From Brevibacterium sp. CBA3109 (GTDB lineage Bacteria > Actinomycetota > Actinomycetes > Actinomycetales > Brevibacteriaceae): 64,000 bases of DNA. The stretch covers positions 3,410,001 through 3,474,000 of the forward strand of contig NZ_CP158281.1 of NCBI RefSeq assembly GCF_040256645.1. The letters run 5' to 3'. The position numbers and the translations under genes are program-made. How positions within the stretch are numbered: the stretch's first letter is position 1; each line of letters begins with the position of its first letter. The notes under the pieces are model-generated. The model had not been told where the DNA came from. It saw only the letters and a program-made list of their open reading frames with translations, and searched no databases. Below are positions 35,272 to 44,692 of the stretch, piece by piece.

Positions 35272-36789
35272 TCATGTCCGTTTGCGTTTTCCCTGGTAGT
35301 CCCTGGTTTCCTTGAGGTCACCGGTGAAGAACCCTGAGTTCTTCGCGGTGAATCGGTTGAGACCCGCATGGCCGGCTGCGAGCATGAGCCCGATCGAGGC
35401 ACTGTAAGCGGCAGAAGAATGCGCGGCTCCGGCGGAGGCGAACAGTTCGTCGAGTTCGGCATCGGTCCTGCCCTTCAGGTTCGGGGCTCGGCGCAGCTGC
35501 TCGGGATCGTAGTCGACGGTGATCGTCGACCAATGGTCTTCGACCGGATTCTCGTTGCCGTCAAGGTCGGGAACCAGGTCCTGTTCGTGCTCGATCGAGA
35601 GGACGTCGATGCCCTCGTCAACTGGGAAGTCTGAGATCGGTGCGCCCACGGTGACGAGCGCGGTGACATTCACATCGGCCAAGAATGCCGGGTCGGCGGC
35701 CAGCGAGCCGGCAGTGATTCCACCCTGCGAATACCCCACCAGCATGACCTCGGCATCAGTCGCGATATTCGCCTCGGCGATGGCCTGGCGGACCATCTCC
35801 GCCATGACGGTGTCATTACCGGCCATTGCCTGCACGTTCGTCGTCAGATCGGTGGTGTTCTGACCGGCGTCGGGAGACCAGTCGGTCGTCGCGGGAACGT
35901 AGACGATGTAGCGAGTAGTCCCGTCGGGGGAGGTGATCTCTTCGATCCGGACTTGTCCGGAGTCGGCGCCGCGGTGGCGGTCTGCCTCCCTGCCATAGAG
36001 GTCTTCGAGGTCGCGCGGCGGCTCATCATCGGCCGGAGTGATTCCCTTGGCCCTCCAGACCTCCACGTCCGAGGGCAGAAGCAGTCCGAACATGTTCGCA
36101 CCTCCCAGGATCCACGCCGTCATCGATGACGAGTCGTGCGGCCACAGCGCGTGGTCACCCTCGGTGGCCAGCACCGTCGGCGGCAGCCCCATGAAGCCGA
36201 CGACGATTCCCGGCAGCACGTGTTCGATGACGGCCCCGGAGACATCGGAGTTCTCGAACACGAGTGCGACGAAGGCCTCCTTGGCCGCCGCCTTCGTCTG
36301 CGCCAGGTCGATGCCGAAGTGCTTGGCAACCACGTCGTCGAGGCCCGTGACGTCGAGGAACTTCATCCCCAGGTAAATCGGTGCCGCGACCGCGAGCGCG
36401 ATCGGAATGAGCACTGGCAGGCTGATGGCGATCACGCGACCGGTGACGTAGCCGAAATAGTCGAGCAGCCCACCGAAGGCGTCGCTGATGCCCCTCTCTG
36501 CCTGCCGGTAGGCAAGGGCCGCGGCTCTGACGGCGAGGACGGTGGCTTCGAGTTCGATGAGCACGACCGCCGTTTGGTGGTGGTAGACGACCCGGCAGGC
36601 GTCGAGGTTGATCGCCGTGAGTGGGGCGGGGACCTGAGTCAGGAGTGTGGCCAGGTCGAAGTCGGCGAGTGATCCTTCCGCAGACAGGTCAGCGATATCG
36701 CCGCAGATGCGCTGAAGTTCGTCTCCGCTGGAGTCTGCCCGGTCATCGATCCTCAGCTGCGGACCGCCAACGGTTCGGGTCGCGATCAT
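35272..36789 (-). CDS. Alpha/beta hydrolase with helical N-terminal domain and membrane segments
   Basis: A 505-residue protein. Residues 1-110 are helical and include LEATVLAVRAAALAYRQAE, which resembles WXG100/ESX-type helical hairpins ending in a YxxxE pattern. Two hydrophobic segments follow (VIAISLPVLIPIALAVAAPI about 130; VLPGIVVGFMGLPPTVLA about 200). The C-terminal half is a lipase/cutinase-like domain with GYSQGG (nucleophile), EHEQDLVPDLDG and a C-terminal His. The ATG at 36789 shares a base with the upstream stop. Probably exported or membrane-associated; related proteins in actinobacteria accompany WXG-like genes. The substrate is unknown. Confidence 0.75.
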   Translation of the reverse strand: MIATRTVGGPQLRIDDRADSSGDELQRICGDIADLSAEGSLADFDLATLLTQVPAPLTAINLDACRVVYHHQTAVVLIELEATVLAVRAAALAYRQAERGISDAFGGLLDYFGYVTGRVIAISLPVLIPIALAVAAPIYLGMKFLDVTGLDDVVAKHFGIDLAQTKAAAKEAFVALVFENSDVSGAVIEHVLPGIVVGFMGLPPTVLATEGDHALWPHDSSSMTAWILGGANMFGLLLPSDVEVWRAKGITPADDEPPRDLEDLYGREADRHRGADSGQVRIEEITSPDGTTRYIVYVPATTDWSPDAGQNTTDLTTNVQAMAGNDTVMAEMVRQAIAEANIATDAEVMLVGYSQGGITAGSLAADPAFLADVNVTALVTVGAPISDFPVDEGIDVLSIEHEQDLVPDLDGNENPVEDHWSTITVDYDPEQLRRAPNLKGRTDAELDELFASAGAAHSSAAYSASIGLMLAAGHAGLNRFTAKNSGFFTGDLKETRDYQGKRKRT

Positions 36790-37604
36790 CACCGGCGGCC
36801 GGCCGTCGACGGTCGCTTGGCTGTCGGAGATCGCCGGGTCACCGTCGTCCGGAGCAGAGTCAGGGTCGCCGCAATCAGGACTCGCACCGCACCGGCTTCG
36901 AGGTTGTGTTCAGTCCCCACGGTGATCGTCTCCCCGTCGCGCTCCAGGGTCGGCCGAGCCCAGGTTCCGTCAACTCTGTGCAGGAACTCCATCCCGGCGT
37001 CTTTGGCCTCGCTCAGGTAGGTCAGGGTGAGCACACAGTCCTTCTCGACCAGAGAGCACAGCTCCTCGGTGACCTGTCCGAGCTCCTGAGGTCGGAGGCG
37101 TCTGAGGAGCTCGAAGCCTTCGAACTCGTCGAAGCCATCACCGTGCAGCACCAGAATGGCCAGGCAGATGTCATCGCACAGGGACACCTCGAGGTGGGCG
37201 GTCTCGTCTCCGGAGCTGATGACGATGGTGATCCGAGAGCGGGTGAGATTGAGCTCGGCGGTGAAACCGGTCAGCCAGGCAGTGAGCACATCGAGCCCGC
37301 GCTTGGATTTCCTGTCGGCGGAGTCCCCCAGCATCACCGTTTCCGCGACCTCCTTTCCGGCGCCCGTGGTCACGACCATTGCCGCCTCCCGTGCCGAGGT
37401 GTTTTCGGCAGCGTCCGCACGTGGCATCAGCTCGTGGGGCCAGAGTGTTCTCAGTCGCTCGGGAAGCCCCATGATCCGTGCAATGTCGACGGCAAACCAC
37501 TTGCTGCCCCGCCCTTCCGCAGACTTCCCAGGCTCAGTCGCAGACTTTCCCGGCTCAGTCGCAGACTTTCCCGGCTCGGCCGCCGGCTTCGCCCTGCCGC
37601 TCAT
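36789..37604 (-). CDS. Unknown protein with N-terminal EPGKSAT repeats
   Basis: A 271-residue soluble protein, middle gene of the three. Residues 8-29 are three tandem EPGKSAT heptapeptide-like units, encoded by three near-identical 24-bp DNA repeats. The rest mixes strands and helices (KWFAVDIARIMGLPERLRTL; TVMLGDSADRKSKRGLDVL; ETAHLEVSLCDDICLAILVL) and ends in a Thr/Arg-rich tail. It has no signal peptide. The fold is reminiscent of EspG-type chaperones that partner WXG substrates, but I see no diagnostic motif. Overlaps both neighbours (4 bp and 1 bp). Confidence 0.7.
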   Translation of the reverse strand: MSGRAKPAAEPGKSATEPGKSATEPGKSAEGRGSKWFAVDIARIMGLPERLRTLWPHELMPRADAAENTSAREAAMVVTTGAGKEVAETVMLGDSADRKSKRGLDVLTAWLTGFTAELNLTRSRITIVISSGDETAHLEVSLCDDICLAILVLHGDGFDEFEGFELLRRLRPQELGQVTEELCSLVEKDCVLTLTYLSEAKDAGMEFLHRVDGTWARPTLERDGETITVGTEHNLEAGAVRVLIAATLTLLRTTVTRRSPTAKRPSTAGRR

Positions 37605-37846
37605 AGCTGAATCCGACCTCCCACTGAGACGACCTGGAGATGCAGGTCATAGGCCTCGGCGAGCTTGTCGGCCCTGTCTGCGAGAGCGATGATCGAGTCC
37701 GAACACGTCAGCAGACGATCGCCGAGCATTCGTCCTGCTGGGGAGTCCCACCCTTCGACCTGCCGGCAGTTCTGCGCCAGTCTGCGCAGCTCATTTGCCC
37801 GCCGCCTCCACCCGTCCCGGTTGAGTGCCAGCTCATCGGTGATCAC
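37601..37846 (-). CDS. Small helical WXG-like protein
   Basis: An 81-residue protein predicted to be two helices with a turn: GWRRRANELRRLAQNCRQVE, then GWDSPAGRMLGDRLLTCSDS and IIALADRADKLAEAYDLHLQ. The WDSPAG turn sits where WXG100 proteins carry W-x-G. It opens the module and overlaps the next gene as ATGA. If correct, it is the partner or secretion adaptor for the hydrolase. Confidence 0.7.
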   Translation of the reverse strand: MITDELALNRDGWRRRANELRRLAQNCRQVEGWDSPAGRMLGDRLLTCSDSIIALADRADKLAEAYDLHLQVVSVGGRIQL

Positions 37847-38082
37847 TGTCGTCCTCCCCTTGCGATTAGGCGTCAGCCTTCACCGTACGAATCGGCACCT
37901 TCGACCGGAAGCTCTCAGATTCCTCTTGTGGAAACCAGTCGACCCTCCACACGCTTCCGGTGTTGAAGTTACGGCCGAATCCACAGCTGGAAGAGCACGA
38001 GTCACAATCGGACCTCAGCCCTCAACAGGACCGCCTGGTGGTCGGTTCCGCGTTCGTGAGCGGCTCATGAGAAAATAGGGCT

Positions 38083-39516
38083 ATGCCGACCGTTTCGCTT
38101 GCTGACATCTCGCCCTCCATTGCTCTCGGACCCCTCGATGGTCGATACCGCAAAGACACCGCTGACCTCGTCGATCACCTCTCCGAGGCGGCTCTGAACC
38201 GCAATCGAATCACCGTCGAGGTCGAGTGGTTCATCCACCTCGCCCAGAACTCCGTAATCGACGGCGTCCGTCGTCTCACCGAGCACGAGGTCACCGAACT
38301 GCGCAGCTTCGCGGAGAACTTCGATGCTAAGACGATCGCCACCCTCGCCGCCCATGAGGCCGTCACGGTTCACGATGTCAAGGCCGTTGAGTACACAATC
38401 AAAGAAGCGCTAGTCGAAATCGGCGCAGACGATCTCAGCGAGCTCGTCCACTTCTGCTGCACATCCGAGGACATCAACAATCTGTCCTGGGCCCTCGGCA
38501 TCAAGGGTGCCACCGTTGATGTGTGGCTGCCCCGCGCGAAGGCACTCATCGACTCATTGGCCGATACCGCCTCGGCGCTGGCCGAGGTCCCGATGCTCTC
38601 CCACACCCATGGCCAGCCGGCGACGCCGACGACGGTGGGCAAGGAGCTCGCGGTGTTCGTCCACCGCCTGCGCCGCCAGTATGAGCGGATCGAGGCAAGC
38701 GAGTTCCTCGGCAAGATCAACGGTGCGACCGGGACCTACTCGGCCCATCTGGCCGCCGTGCCCAGCGCGGATTGGCCGAAGCTGGCCAAGACCTTCGTCG
38801 AAGGCAGCCTGGGGCTGACATTCAACCCGCTGACCACGCAGATCGAATCCCACGACTGGGATGCGGAGCTCTTTGCCGACATCGCGCGGTTCAACCGCAT
38901 CGCCCACAATCTGGCGACTGATATGTGGACCTACGTCTCGATGAACTACTTCAAGCAGATCCCCGTCGCTGGCTCTACCGGATCCTCGACGATGCCGCAC
39001 AAGGTCAACCCGATCCGCTTTGAGAACGCCGAGTCGAACCTCGAGCTCTCGTGCGCACTGCTCGACTCACTCGCGTCGACCCTGGTGACCTCGCGGATGC
39101 AGCGAGACCTCACGGACTCGACCTCACAGCGCAACATCGGTGTGTCCTACGGCCACTCGGTGCTGGCGCTGAACAACCTGATCAAGGGCCTCGACAGGCT
39201 CGCGATCAACGAGGAGGCTCTGGCCGCCGACCTCGACTCCAACTGGGAGGTCCTCGGCGAGGCGATCCAGTCGGTCATGCGCGCCGCCGGCCTGCAGGGT
39301 GTGCCGGACATGGACAGTCCCTACGAGAAGCTCAAGGCGCTCACTCGCGGCAAGCGCATCACTCAGGCCGATCTGCAGTCCTTCGTCGCCGGTCTCGGAT
39401 TGCCCGAAGCAGAGACCGAACTGCTCACCGCGCTGACTCCGGCCACCTACGTCGGCGTCGCCGCGCAGCTGGCGCAATCAGAGGTCTCCGACTGGAAAGC
39501 CCGCACCCAACGCTGA
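38083..39516 (+). CDS. purB: Adenylosuccinate lyase
   Basis: A 477-residue lyase of the fumarase/aspartase superfamily: early motif ISPSIALGPLDGRYRKDTAD, VHFCCTSEDINNLSWALG, the signature GSSTMPHKVNP (about 302-312), and AGLQGVPDMDSPYEKLK. Catalyses two steps, SAICAR to AICAR and adenylosuccinate to AMP, in purine biosynthesis. It stands alone and is divergent from the WXG-like operon. The ATG has only a weak RBS (AATAGGG). Confidence 0.96.
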   Translation: MPTVSLADISPSIALGPLDGRYRKDTADLVDHLSEAALNRNRITVEVEWFIHLAQNSVIDGVRRLTEHEVTELRSFAENFDAKTIATLAAHEAVTVHDVKAVEYTIKEALVEIGADDLSELVHFCCTSEDINNLSWALGIKGATVDVWLPRAKALIDSLADTASALAEVPMLSHTHGQPATPTTVGKELAVFVHRLRRQYERIEASEFLGKINGATGTYSAHLAAVPSADWPKLAKTFVEGSLGLTFNPLTTQIESHDWDAELFADIARFNRIAHNLATDMWTYVSMNYFKQIPVAGSTGSSTMPHKVNPIRFENAESNLELSCALLDSLASTLVTSRMQRDLTDSTSQRNIGVSYGHSVLALNNLIKGLDRLAINEEALAADLDSNWEVLGEAIQSVMRAAGLQGVPDMDSPYEKLKALTRGKRITQADLQSFVAGLGLPEAETELLTALTPATYVGVAAQLAQSEVSDWKARTQR

Positions 39517-39572
39517 TTTCGGCGCACAGAACTCAACGCTATCGAACAGCAGAGAATACGTTCGGTCGCTAC

Positions 39573-39585
39573 TAGCCTTGTGCTC
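39573..39585 (+). promoter_or_regulatory. TAGCCT box of a leaderless promoter
   Basis: TAGCCT (39573-39578) lies seven nt ahead of the ATG at 39586 with no Shine-Dalgarno sequence between. This is the same spacing as in dcd. A GTG six bases upstream of the ATG is an alternative start. Confidence 0.45.
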
Positions 39586-40518
39586 ATGACAAGAACTGTG
39601 ATGAGTTCCGTACGCATTCCGGTCACCGCTTGTGCGCACACCGATGCCGCCGGTTCCGGAAGCGCGAACGGAAGCAACTCCGGCCGACAGGACCACATCA
39701 TCGGCACGCTGCTGATGCCACCGCGAACTCCGACCGGGTTCCTCACGATCCATCCCGCCACGGCCACGCCTGCACGGTTCTATACGAATTTCGCCGAACA
39801 CGCTGTCGGACGCGGCCTGGCCGTGCTCACCTACGATGTGCGAGGCGTTGCGGCCTCAGGGCCGGCGCGGGAGCACTCACAGCTGCGGATGCGCGATTGG
39901 ATGCACCAGGACGCGAATGCCGTCGCCGCCTGGGCCAGGAGCAGATTTCCTGAACTGCCGAAGGTCGCACTCGGACACAGCCTCGGCGGTCACGCCCTGC
40001 TGCTGGGAAACGCCACCGACGACCTGTACGGAATTGTCACCGTGGGCACGGCACGAGCGGCGCTGCGCGACATCACTCCTGTCACCGAACGGCTGCGGGT
40101 CGGTCTCATCCTCAGGACACTCGGCCCTCTGATCAGTCCGATCCTCGGCTATGCGCCCGGCAGACGTCTCGGACTCGGCGAGGACATCCCCGCTGCGGCC
40201 ATGCTCGAATGGGGCAGGTGGGTGCGCATGTCCGAGTACTTCTTCGATGATCCGACCCTGGGAGCAACCGCTCGGATGGCCCGTTTGCGCACGCCGGTGC
40301 TGGCGACTGGGGCCAGCGACGACAATTGGGCGTCACCAGCGCAGATCGACGCACTCGTCGACCATGTCCGCCTCACCGAGGTGGAACGACGCACCTTCAC
40401 GCCCCAGGAACTCGAGGTCGCTGGTATCGGCCATCACGGTCTGCTGAAACGCTCGGTCGCCGAAAACGCCTGGCCCGAGCTCGTCTCCTGGCTTCTGCAG
40501 CGGCTCCCCCAGAACTGA
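39586..40518 (+). CDS. Alpha/beta hydrolase (COG4757-like)
   Basis: A 310-residue cytoplasmic hydrolase. The core segments are HPATATPARFYTNFAEHAVG, LAVLTYDVRGVAASGP, GHSLGGHAL (nucleophile about 129), ASDDNWASPAQIDALV and GHHGLLKRS (His). It resembles predicted alpha/beta hydrolases of COG4757, whose substrates are unknown. It follows purB by 69 bp but probably has its own leaderless promoter, and is convergent with the MHS gene. Confidence 0.85.
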   Translation: MTRTVMSSVRIPVTACAHTDAAGSGSANGSNSGRQDHIIGTLLMPPRTPTGFLTIHPATATPARFYTNFAEHAVGRGLAVLTYDVRGVAASGPAREHSQLRMRDWMHQDANAVAAWARSRFPELPKVALGHSLGGHALLLGNATDDLYGIVTVGTARAALRDITPVTERLRVGLILRTLGPLISPILGYAPGRRLGLGEDIPAAAMLEWGRWVRMSEYFFDDPTLGATARMARLRTPVLATGASDDNWASPAQIDALVDHVRLTEVERRTFTPQELEVAGIGHHGLLKRSVAENAWPELVSWLLQRLPQN

Positions 40519-40526
40519 CCTCACGG

Positions 40527-40566
40527 CGGCGCCAGGTCCCTCAGACCGGTGCCAGGTCTCTCAGGC
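40527..40566. repeat. Twenty-bp near-tandem repeat overlapping the MHS stop
   Basis: Two 20-bp units begin CGGCGCCAGGTCCCT and CGGTGCCAGGTCTCT (40527 and 40547), matching at 17 of 20 positions. The second contains the stop codon of the MHS gene (40563-40561). Confidence 0.7.
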
Positions 40567-41931
40567 AGGGACCAACTCGCGATCCTTGTCGACCTCTGCC
40601 AAGGGCCGGCCCGCCATATTGCGCGCCAGGAACAGAGTCGGCACGCCGGCCACGACGACGATGACGGTCGCATAGACCGCCGGCGCAAGCGTGAAACCGG
40701 TCGAGCTCATCAGCGCGGTCGCAATCAGCGGTGACAGTCCACCGAAGAGAACCGTGGCCACGTTGTACCCGATCGCCATTCCGGAGAACCGGCTGGTTCC
40801 GGTGAACTGCTCGGGCACCATGGCCGCTGCCACAGCACTCCAGCCGGCGGCCGGCACTGCAAGGAACGCAACACCGAAAATCGCGACTCCGGAGTTCCCA
40901 TCGGCCAGCAGCGCGTATGCGGGAACGGTGGTGAGGATGAATACGGCCATGAGCACAGCCAGCGTCCTCTTCCGCCCGAACCGGTCAGAGGCGACGCCGA
41001 AGAGCGGCGTGATCACGATCGCGACGACGGCCGCGATCGTGCCCAACGCCAAAGATCCGGAGCTCTTCACATGCGCGACCTCTTCGATGTAGGTCGGCAC
41101 ATAGGTGATGTTGAGGAAATAGCTGACCGAACCGATAGAAGAGATGAGGAACGCGACGAGGATCGCACGCGGCTGCTGGATGAAGGCGATGATCAGCGGC
41201 GAGCGTGTGTGCTTGACCGCTGGCTTCTTCTTCTCTGCGGCCTGCAGTCGTTTGAAGGTGTCGGTCTCCTCCATCATCTTCCGCAGCGGCACCATGATCG
41301 CGGCGAGGACAGCGCCGAGGATGAACAGGGCCCGCCATCCCCACGAGCTCATCGCGTCGGGGGTCAGCAGGTTGGCCAGCAGGGCACCGGAACCCACTGC
41401 GAGCAGGGCACCGACTTCACTGTTGGCCGCGGCCCAACTTGCTGCCAGACCACGCCTCTTACTGCCGGCCGACTCCATGAGGAAGACCATGATGCCGGTG
41501 TACTCAGCGCCGACCGAGAAGCCCGAGAGGCAGCGGAAGAAGACCATCCCGACCCCGGCCCAGATGCCGATCATGTCGTAGGTCGGCATGATCGCGATAC
41601 CGAGCATGGCAACGGCCATGAGCACGGCTGAGACGACAAGAGCTGATTTGCGTCCCACCCTGTCGCCGAGGTGACCGAAGACCATCGCACCCAGCGGTCG
41701 GAACAGGAACCCGGCGGCCCCGACGCCCAGGGTCAGCAGGAGGGAATCGGTGCGATCGCCGAAGAACTCCTTGGTCAGGATCGTCGCGACGTAGAAGTAG
41801 ATCGAGAAGTCGTACCACTCGACGATGGTGCCGAAGGCCGCGACCATCATTGATCGCCGGCGTCCCTTCTCCTTCTGCGGGCTGTTGTCAGCCGCGGGGC
41901 CCGATTGGGCCTGAGATTCGAATTCTGACAT
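40561..41931 (-). CDS. MHS-family (metabolite:H+ symporter) MFS transporter
   Basis: A 456-residue protein with 12 membrane helices and MHS motifs: GTIVEWYDFSIYFYVATIL, RPLGAMVFGHLGDRVGRKS, RCLSGFSVGAEYTGIMVFLM and ASDRFGRKRTLAVLMA. Likely imports an organic acid or related metabolite; substrate unknown. Three in-frame ATGs exist (41973, 41943, 41931); GGAA seven nt ahead of 41931 makes that the likeliest start. Convergent with the hydrolase. Confidence 0.87.
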   Translation of the reverse strand: MSEFESQAQSGPAADNSPQKEKGRRRSMMVAAFGTIVEWYDFSIYFYVATILTKEFFGDRTDSLLLTLGVGAAGFLFRPLGAMVFGHLGDRVGRKSALVVSAVLMAVAMLGIAIMPTYDMIGIWAGVGMVFFRCLSGFSVGAEYTGIMVFLMESAGSKRRGLAASWAAANSEVGALLAVGSGALLANLLTPDAMSSWGWRALFILGAVLAAIMVPLRKMMEETDTFKRLQAAEKKKPAVKHTRSPLIIAFIQQPRAILVAFLISSIGSVSYFLNITYVPTYIEEVAHVKSSGSLALGTIAAVVAIVITPLFGVASDRFGRKRTLAVLMAVFILTTVPAYALLADGNSGVAIFGVAFLAVPAAGWSAVAAAMVPEQFTGTSRFSGMAIGYNVATVLFGGLSPLIATALMSSTGFTLAPAVYATVIVVVAGVPTLFLARNMAGRPLAEVDKDRELVPA

Positions 41932-42128
41932 CGACGATTCCATTTCTTCAGAAATGCTGCGACAGTTCTTCACGCTGCGTCAGCTGAGGGCCGACCGTTC
42001 GGACTTTACTCCTGACCACCCTACGTCTTTTCGTCCCGGACAGTCAGTGCCCGCTGGCCCGTTTTTCCGTCTTCGCCGGTCCATTCCATCCGTCCGCCCT
42101 GGTCCAGGCTCGCCGGATCGGGCTCGCT

Positions 42129-42158
42129 CGAGCCCGAATGCGTTCATCCGAGCCCGAA
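42129..42158. repeat. Ten-bp word repeated 20 bp apart over the lactone-oxidase stop
   Basis: CGAGCCCGAA occurs at 42129 and 42149. The second copy is the end of the coding frame (stop 42146-42144). The first copy also completes the inverted repeat CGGGCTCG-CT-CGAGCCCG just outside, a possible terminator stem. Confidence 0.6.
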
Positions 42159-43493
42159 CAGCGAATCCGTGAATCGATTCCCGAACATCGCCTGCGGATC
42201 CAATTGCTCTCGCAGCTCTCCGAAGTCGTCGAAGCGCGGATAGAGGTCGCTCAACTCGGCCGCACCCAGGGTGTGGATCTTGCCCCAGTGCGGCCGACCT
42301 CCGTGGCGGCGGCAGATCTGTTCGACGACACGGAAGTACTCGGCGAAGTCCTCCTTGATGAACCGGTGCACGGCGATGTACATCGTCTCGCGCCCGTAAG
42401 CCGTCGACAGCGGAACGTCGTCGGCGGCCGCGGATCTGACCTCGATCGGGAAGGAGATCTTCCACCCTCTCGACTCGATGGCGTCTCGGATCTCCTGGAT
42501 CACCTGGGCACCGACTGCGAAGGGAACCGCGTACTCCATCTCATTGAATCGCACTCGCCGAGGCGTCACGAAGACATCGTGGCCCGGTGCCCGGTAGGTC
42601 CTGTCCGAGACCGCAGATTGAGCGATCCGATTGATGTGCGGGACGAGGCTGGGCAGCGCAGCACCGAGTTCGACGGCGAGCCGCAGCGCGCCGTTCTCCA
42701 CCACCTCCTTGTCGAGGAGATTGAGGAGCTGGTTGCGCACCCCCGCCTCGGCGAGGTGACCCGGGCCGATCTCGCCCACACCGACGCGGGTGTTCGTCTT
42801 GGTCAGAGCGGTGTCGGTGTGCGGGAACCAGTAGAACTCGAAATGGTCGGCCGCACGCATCCGAGGTTCGAGCTCGGCCAGCAAGTCGTCGATATCCGTC
42901 ACGACCTCCTCGGCGATGAGGTCGAAGGAAGGCACGCACTGCACCTCGATCTGGGTGACGATGCCCAGCACGCCGAGGCTGACGCGGGCCAGGTCGAAGA
43001 TCTCCGGTTCACTCGTCGTTGACAGGTGGCCAACGGTGCCGTCGGGTCCCATCAGCGAGAGACCGGTGACGGTTCCGGCGAATCCGGTGAAGCCGAGCCC
43101 GGTCCCGTGAGTGCTCGTCGAGATCGCTCCGGCCAGCGCCTGCGGGTTGACGTCGCCTTGGTTGGCTAGGGCCAGTCCGAAGGGCGCCAGCAGGGCCGGG
43201 ATATCGCGCAGCCGGGTACCCGCGTGGAAGCGCACCCGCCGGCTCACCTCGTCGACGGTGATGATTCCACTCATGTGGTCGAGGTTGATCATCACGTCGT
43301 CACCTGCGGCGACGGGGGTGAATGAGTGCCCGGCACCGACGGGCCGGACACGTTGACCGGCTCTGGCCGCGGACTGCAGAACCTCGCCCAGCTCCCCCGC
43401 CGAAGTGGGTCTGACGAAGGTGTGCGGATGGGCGTGGACATGGCCCGACCAGTTCCGGAACAGCCTTCGTGTCGTCATCTCGGGCCCGCTCAC
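42144..43493 (-). CDS. FAD-linked sugar-lactone/alditol oxidase (ALO family)
   Basis: A 449-residue flavoprotein. The FAD-binding domain reads RNWSGHVHAHPHTFVRPTSA, then RVRPVGAGHSFTPVAAGDDV; the His in GHSF is the covalent-FAD position in alditol oxidases. The C-terminal ALO domain has the family segment RPHWGKIHTLGAAELSDLYP (HWGK). Family members oxidise D-arabinono-1,4-lactone, gulonolactone or alditols using O2. The frame is open to 43502, but the GTG at 43493 has AAGG nine nt upstream and overlaps the preceding stop as GTGA, so coupling with the PLP enzyme gene is likely. Confidence 0.83.
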   Translation of the reverse strand: MSGPEMTTRRLFRNWSGHVHAHPHTFVRPTSAGELGEVLQSAARAGQRVRPVGAGHSFTPVAAGDDVMINLDHMSGIITVDEVSRRVRFHAGTRLRDIPALLAPFGLALANQGDVNPQALAGAISTSTHGTGLGFTGFAGTVTGLSLMGPDGTVGHLSTTSEPEIFDLARVSLGVLGIVTQIEVQCVPSFDLIAEEVVTDIDDLLAELEPRMRAADHFEFYWFPHTDTALTKTNTRVGVGEIGPGHLAEAGVRNQLLNLLDKEVVENGALRLAVELGAALPSLVPHINRIAQSAVSDRTYRAPGHDVFVTPRRVRFNEMEYAVPFAVGAQVIQEIRDAIESRGWKISFPIEVRSAAADDVPLSTAYGRETMYIAVHRFIKEDFAEYFRVVEQICRRHGGRPHWGKIHTLGAAELSDLYPRFDDFGELREQLDPQAMFGNRFTDSLFGLG

Positions 43494-44692
43494 AGCACCC
43501 ATCCTTGCCCACGATAGGTCGACCAGGAGTCGATGACTTGCGAACCGGAGACGACGAGGAATTCGTTGAAGTGCTCGGCGAGTTCACCGGCCTTCGCATG
43601 CCGGAACCAGACCAGGTCGCCGATGCGAAGGTCCTCCGTGCCGGGCCCGGTGAGTGGAGTCTGGACTTCGCCCGCGCCTTCGAGGCCCGCGTATTCGAGT
43701 CCCCGGGGCCAGGCGATCGTCGGAACGCGGTCAGTGCCGGGCACGCCCGAGGCGATGAAACCGCCCTTGAACACCGTGACCCAGCCAGGCCCGGGACGAC
43801 GCACCACCGGAGTGACGAAGTAGGCGGCCGGCTCGTGTTGAAAGTGGGTGTAGCCGTCGAAGAGCCCCGGGGAGAAGAGCCCGGAGCCAGCGGCCAGTTC
43901 TGTCAGTGTGCCTTCGGCGGCGCTGGATTCGAAGGACCCGGTGCCTCCGCCGTTGACGAATTCGAGTTCGGCGAGTTCACGCACCGCGTCGATGACACGT
44001 CTGCGCCGCACCCTCAGCTCTGCGATCGAGCGTTTCTGCATGGCGCGCACCACAGCCTGCTTGGCCGTTGCCCCGGCATCGGCGGTCCCGGCGATCTGTC
44101 CTTCATAGGACATCAGGCCGACGAGGTCGGTCTCGGGACGAGCGATGACATGTGCGGCGAGGTCGACGGCAGAGGCAGAATCTCGGATCGGCGAGCGCCT
44201 GGCCCCGATGTGGACCCGACTGCCCAGCACCCCCTCGCCGAGGCGATACGACGCATCGACGTCGAGGCACACGCGCACCGACTGTGCGCCACCGGCTGCT
44301 GCCACGTCGCTGCGGGCACTGTCGATGATGTCGAGATGGGTGGGACAGTCGATCATCAGTGTGATGTTCGCCGCGGCCCCCGCCTCGGCGAAGAGCAGCT
44401 TCAGGGCGCCCCGATCGACCGTGGGATAGCCGACGAGGATGTCGCGGACTCCACGGGCGTGGAGAGCCAGCGCCTCCGGCAGAGAATAGGCGAAGACACC
44501 CGAGTAGCCCGGGTGGGCGAGCGCACGGTCGATTGCAGCGGGAGTGCGCAGCGACTTCGAGGCGACGCGGATCGGCAGGCCCTGTGCGCGCTGGGCCAGT
44601 GCGGTGACGTTCGCGTCGAACGCATCCAGGTCGAGCACAGCGGTAGGAGACTCCACCCCACGCAGAGCGTGACGCAGTTCACGTGAAACCAT
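43490..44692 (-). CDS. PLP-dependent D-threonine aldolase / alanine racemase-like enzyme
   Basis: A 400-residue fold-type III enzyme. The N-terminal barrel starts with TAVLDLDAFDANVTALAQRA and the PLP lysine lies in RVASKSLRTP. It then has VRVCLDVDASYRLGEGVLGS, HIGARRSPIR, VGLMSYEGQ and FVNGGGTGS. The C-terminal beta domain includes DLVWFRHAKAGELAEHF. It resembles metal-dependent D-threonine aldolases/D-serine dehydratases, some acting on D-amino acids. Frame open to 44746, but the ATG at 44692 has TACAGT 6 nt upstream and no RBS, a leaderless layout. Coupled to the oxidase gene by GTGA. Confidence 0.8.
   Translation of the reverse strand: MVSRELRHALRGVESPTAVLDLDAFDANVTALAQRAQGLPIRVASKSLRTPAAIDRALAHPGYSGVFAYSLPEALALHARGVRDILVGYPTVDRGALKLLFAEAGAAANITLMIDCPTHLDIIDSARSDVAAAGGAQSVRVCLDVDASYRLGEGVLGSRVHIGARRSPIRDSASAVDLAAHVIARPETDLVGLMSYEGQIAGTADAGATAKQAVVRAMQKRSIAELRVRRRRVIDAVRELAELEFVNGGGTGSFESSAAEGTLTELAAGSGLFSPGLFDGYTHFQHEPAAYFVTPVVRRPGPGWVTVFKGGFIASGVPGTDRVPTIAWPRGLEYAGLEGAGEVQTPLTGPGTEDLRIGDLVWFRHAKAGELAEHFNEFLVVSGSQVIDSWSTYRGQGWVL

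Noticed and set aside
43300..43599. Short open frame over the start of the oxidase gene
   Set aside because: Shadow frame; the GTG start with AAGG and the ALO motifs explain the region.
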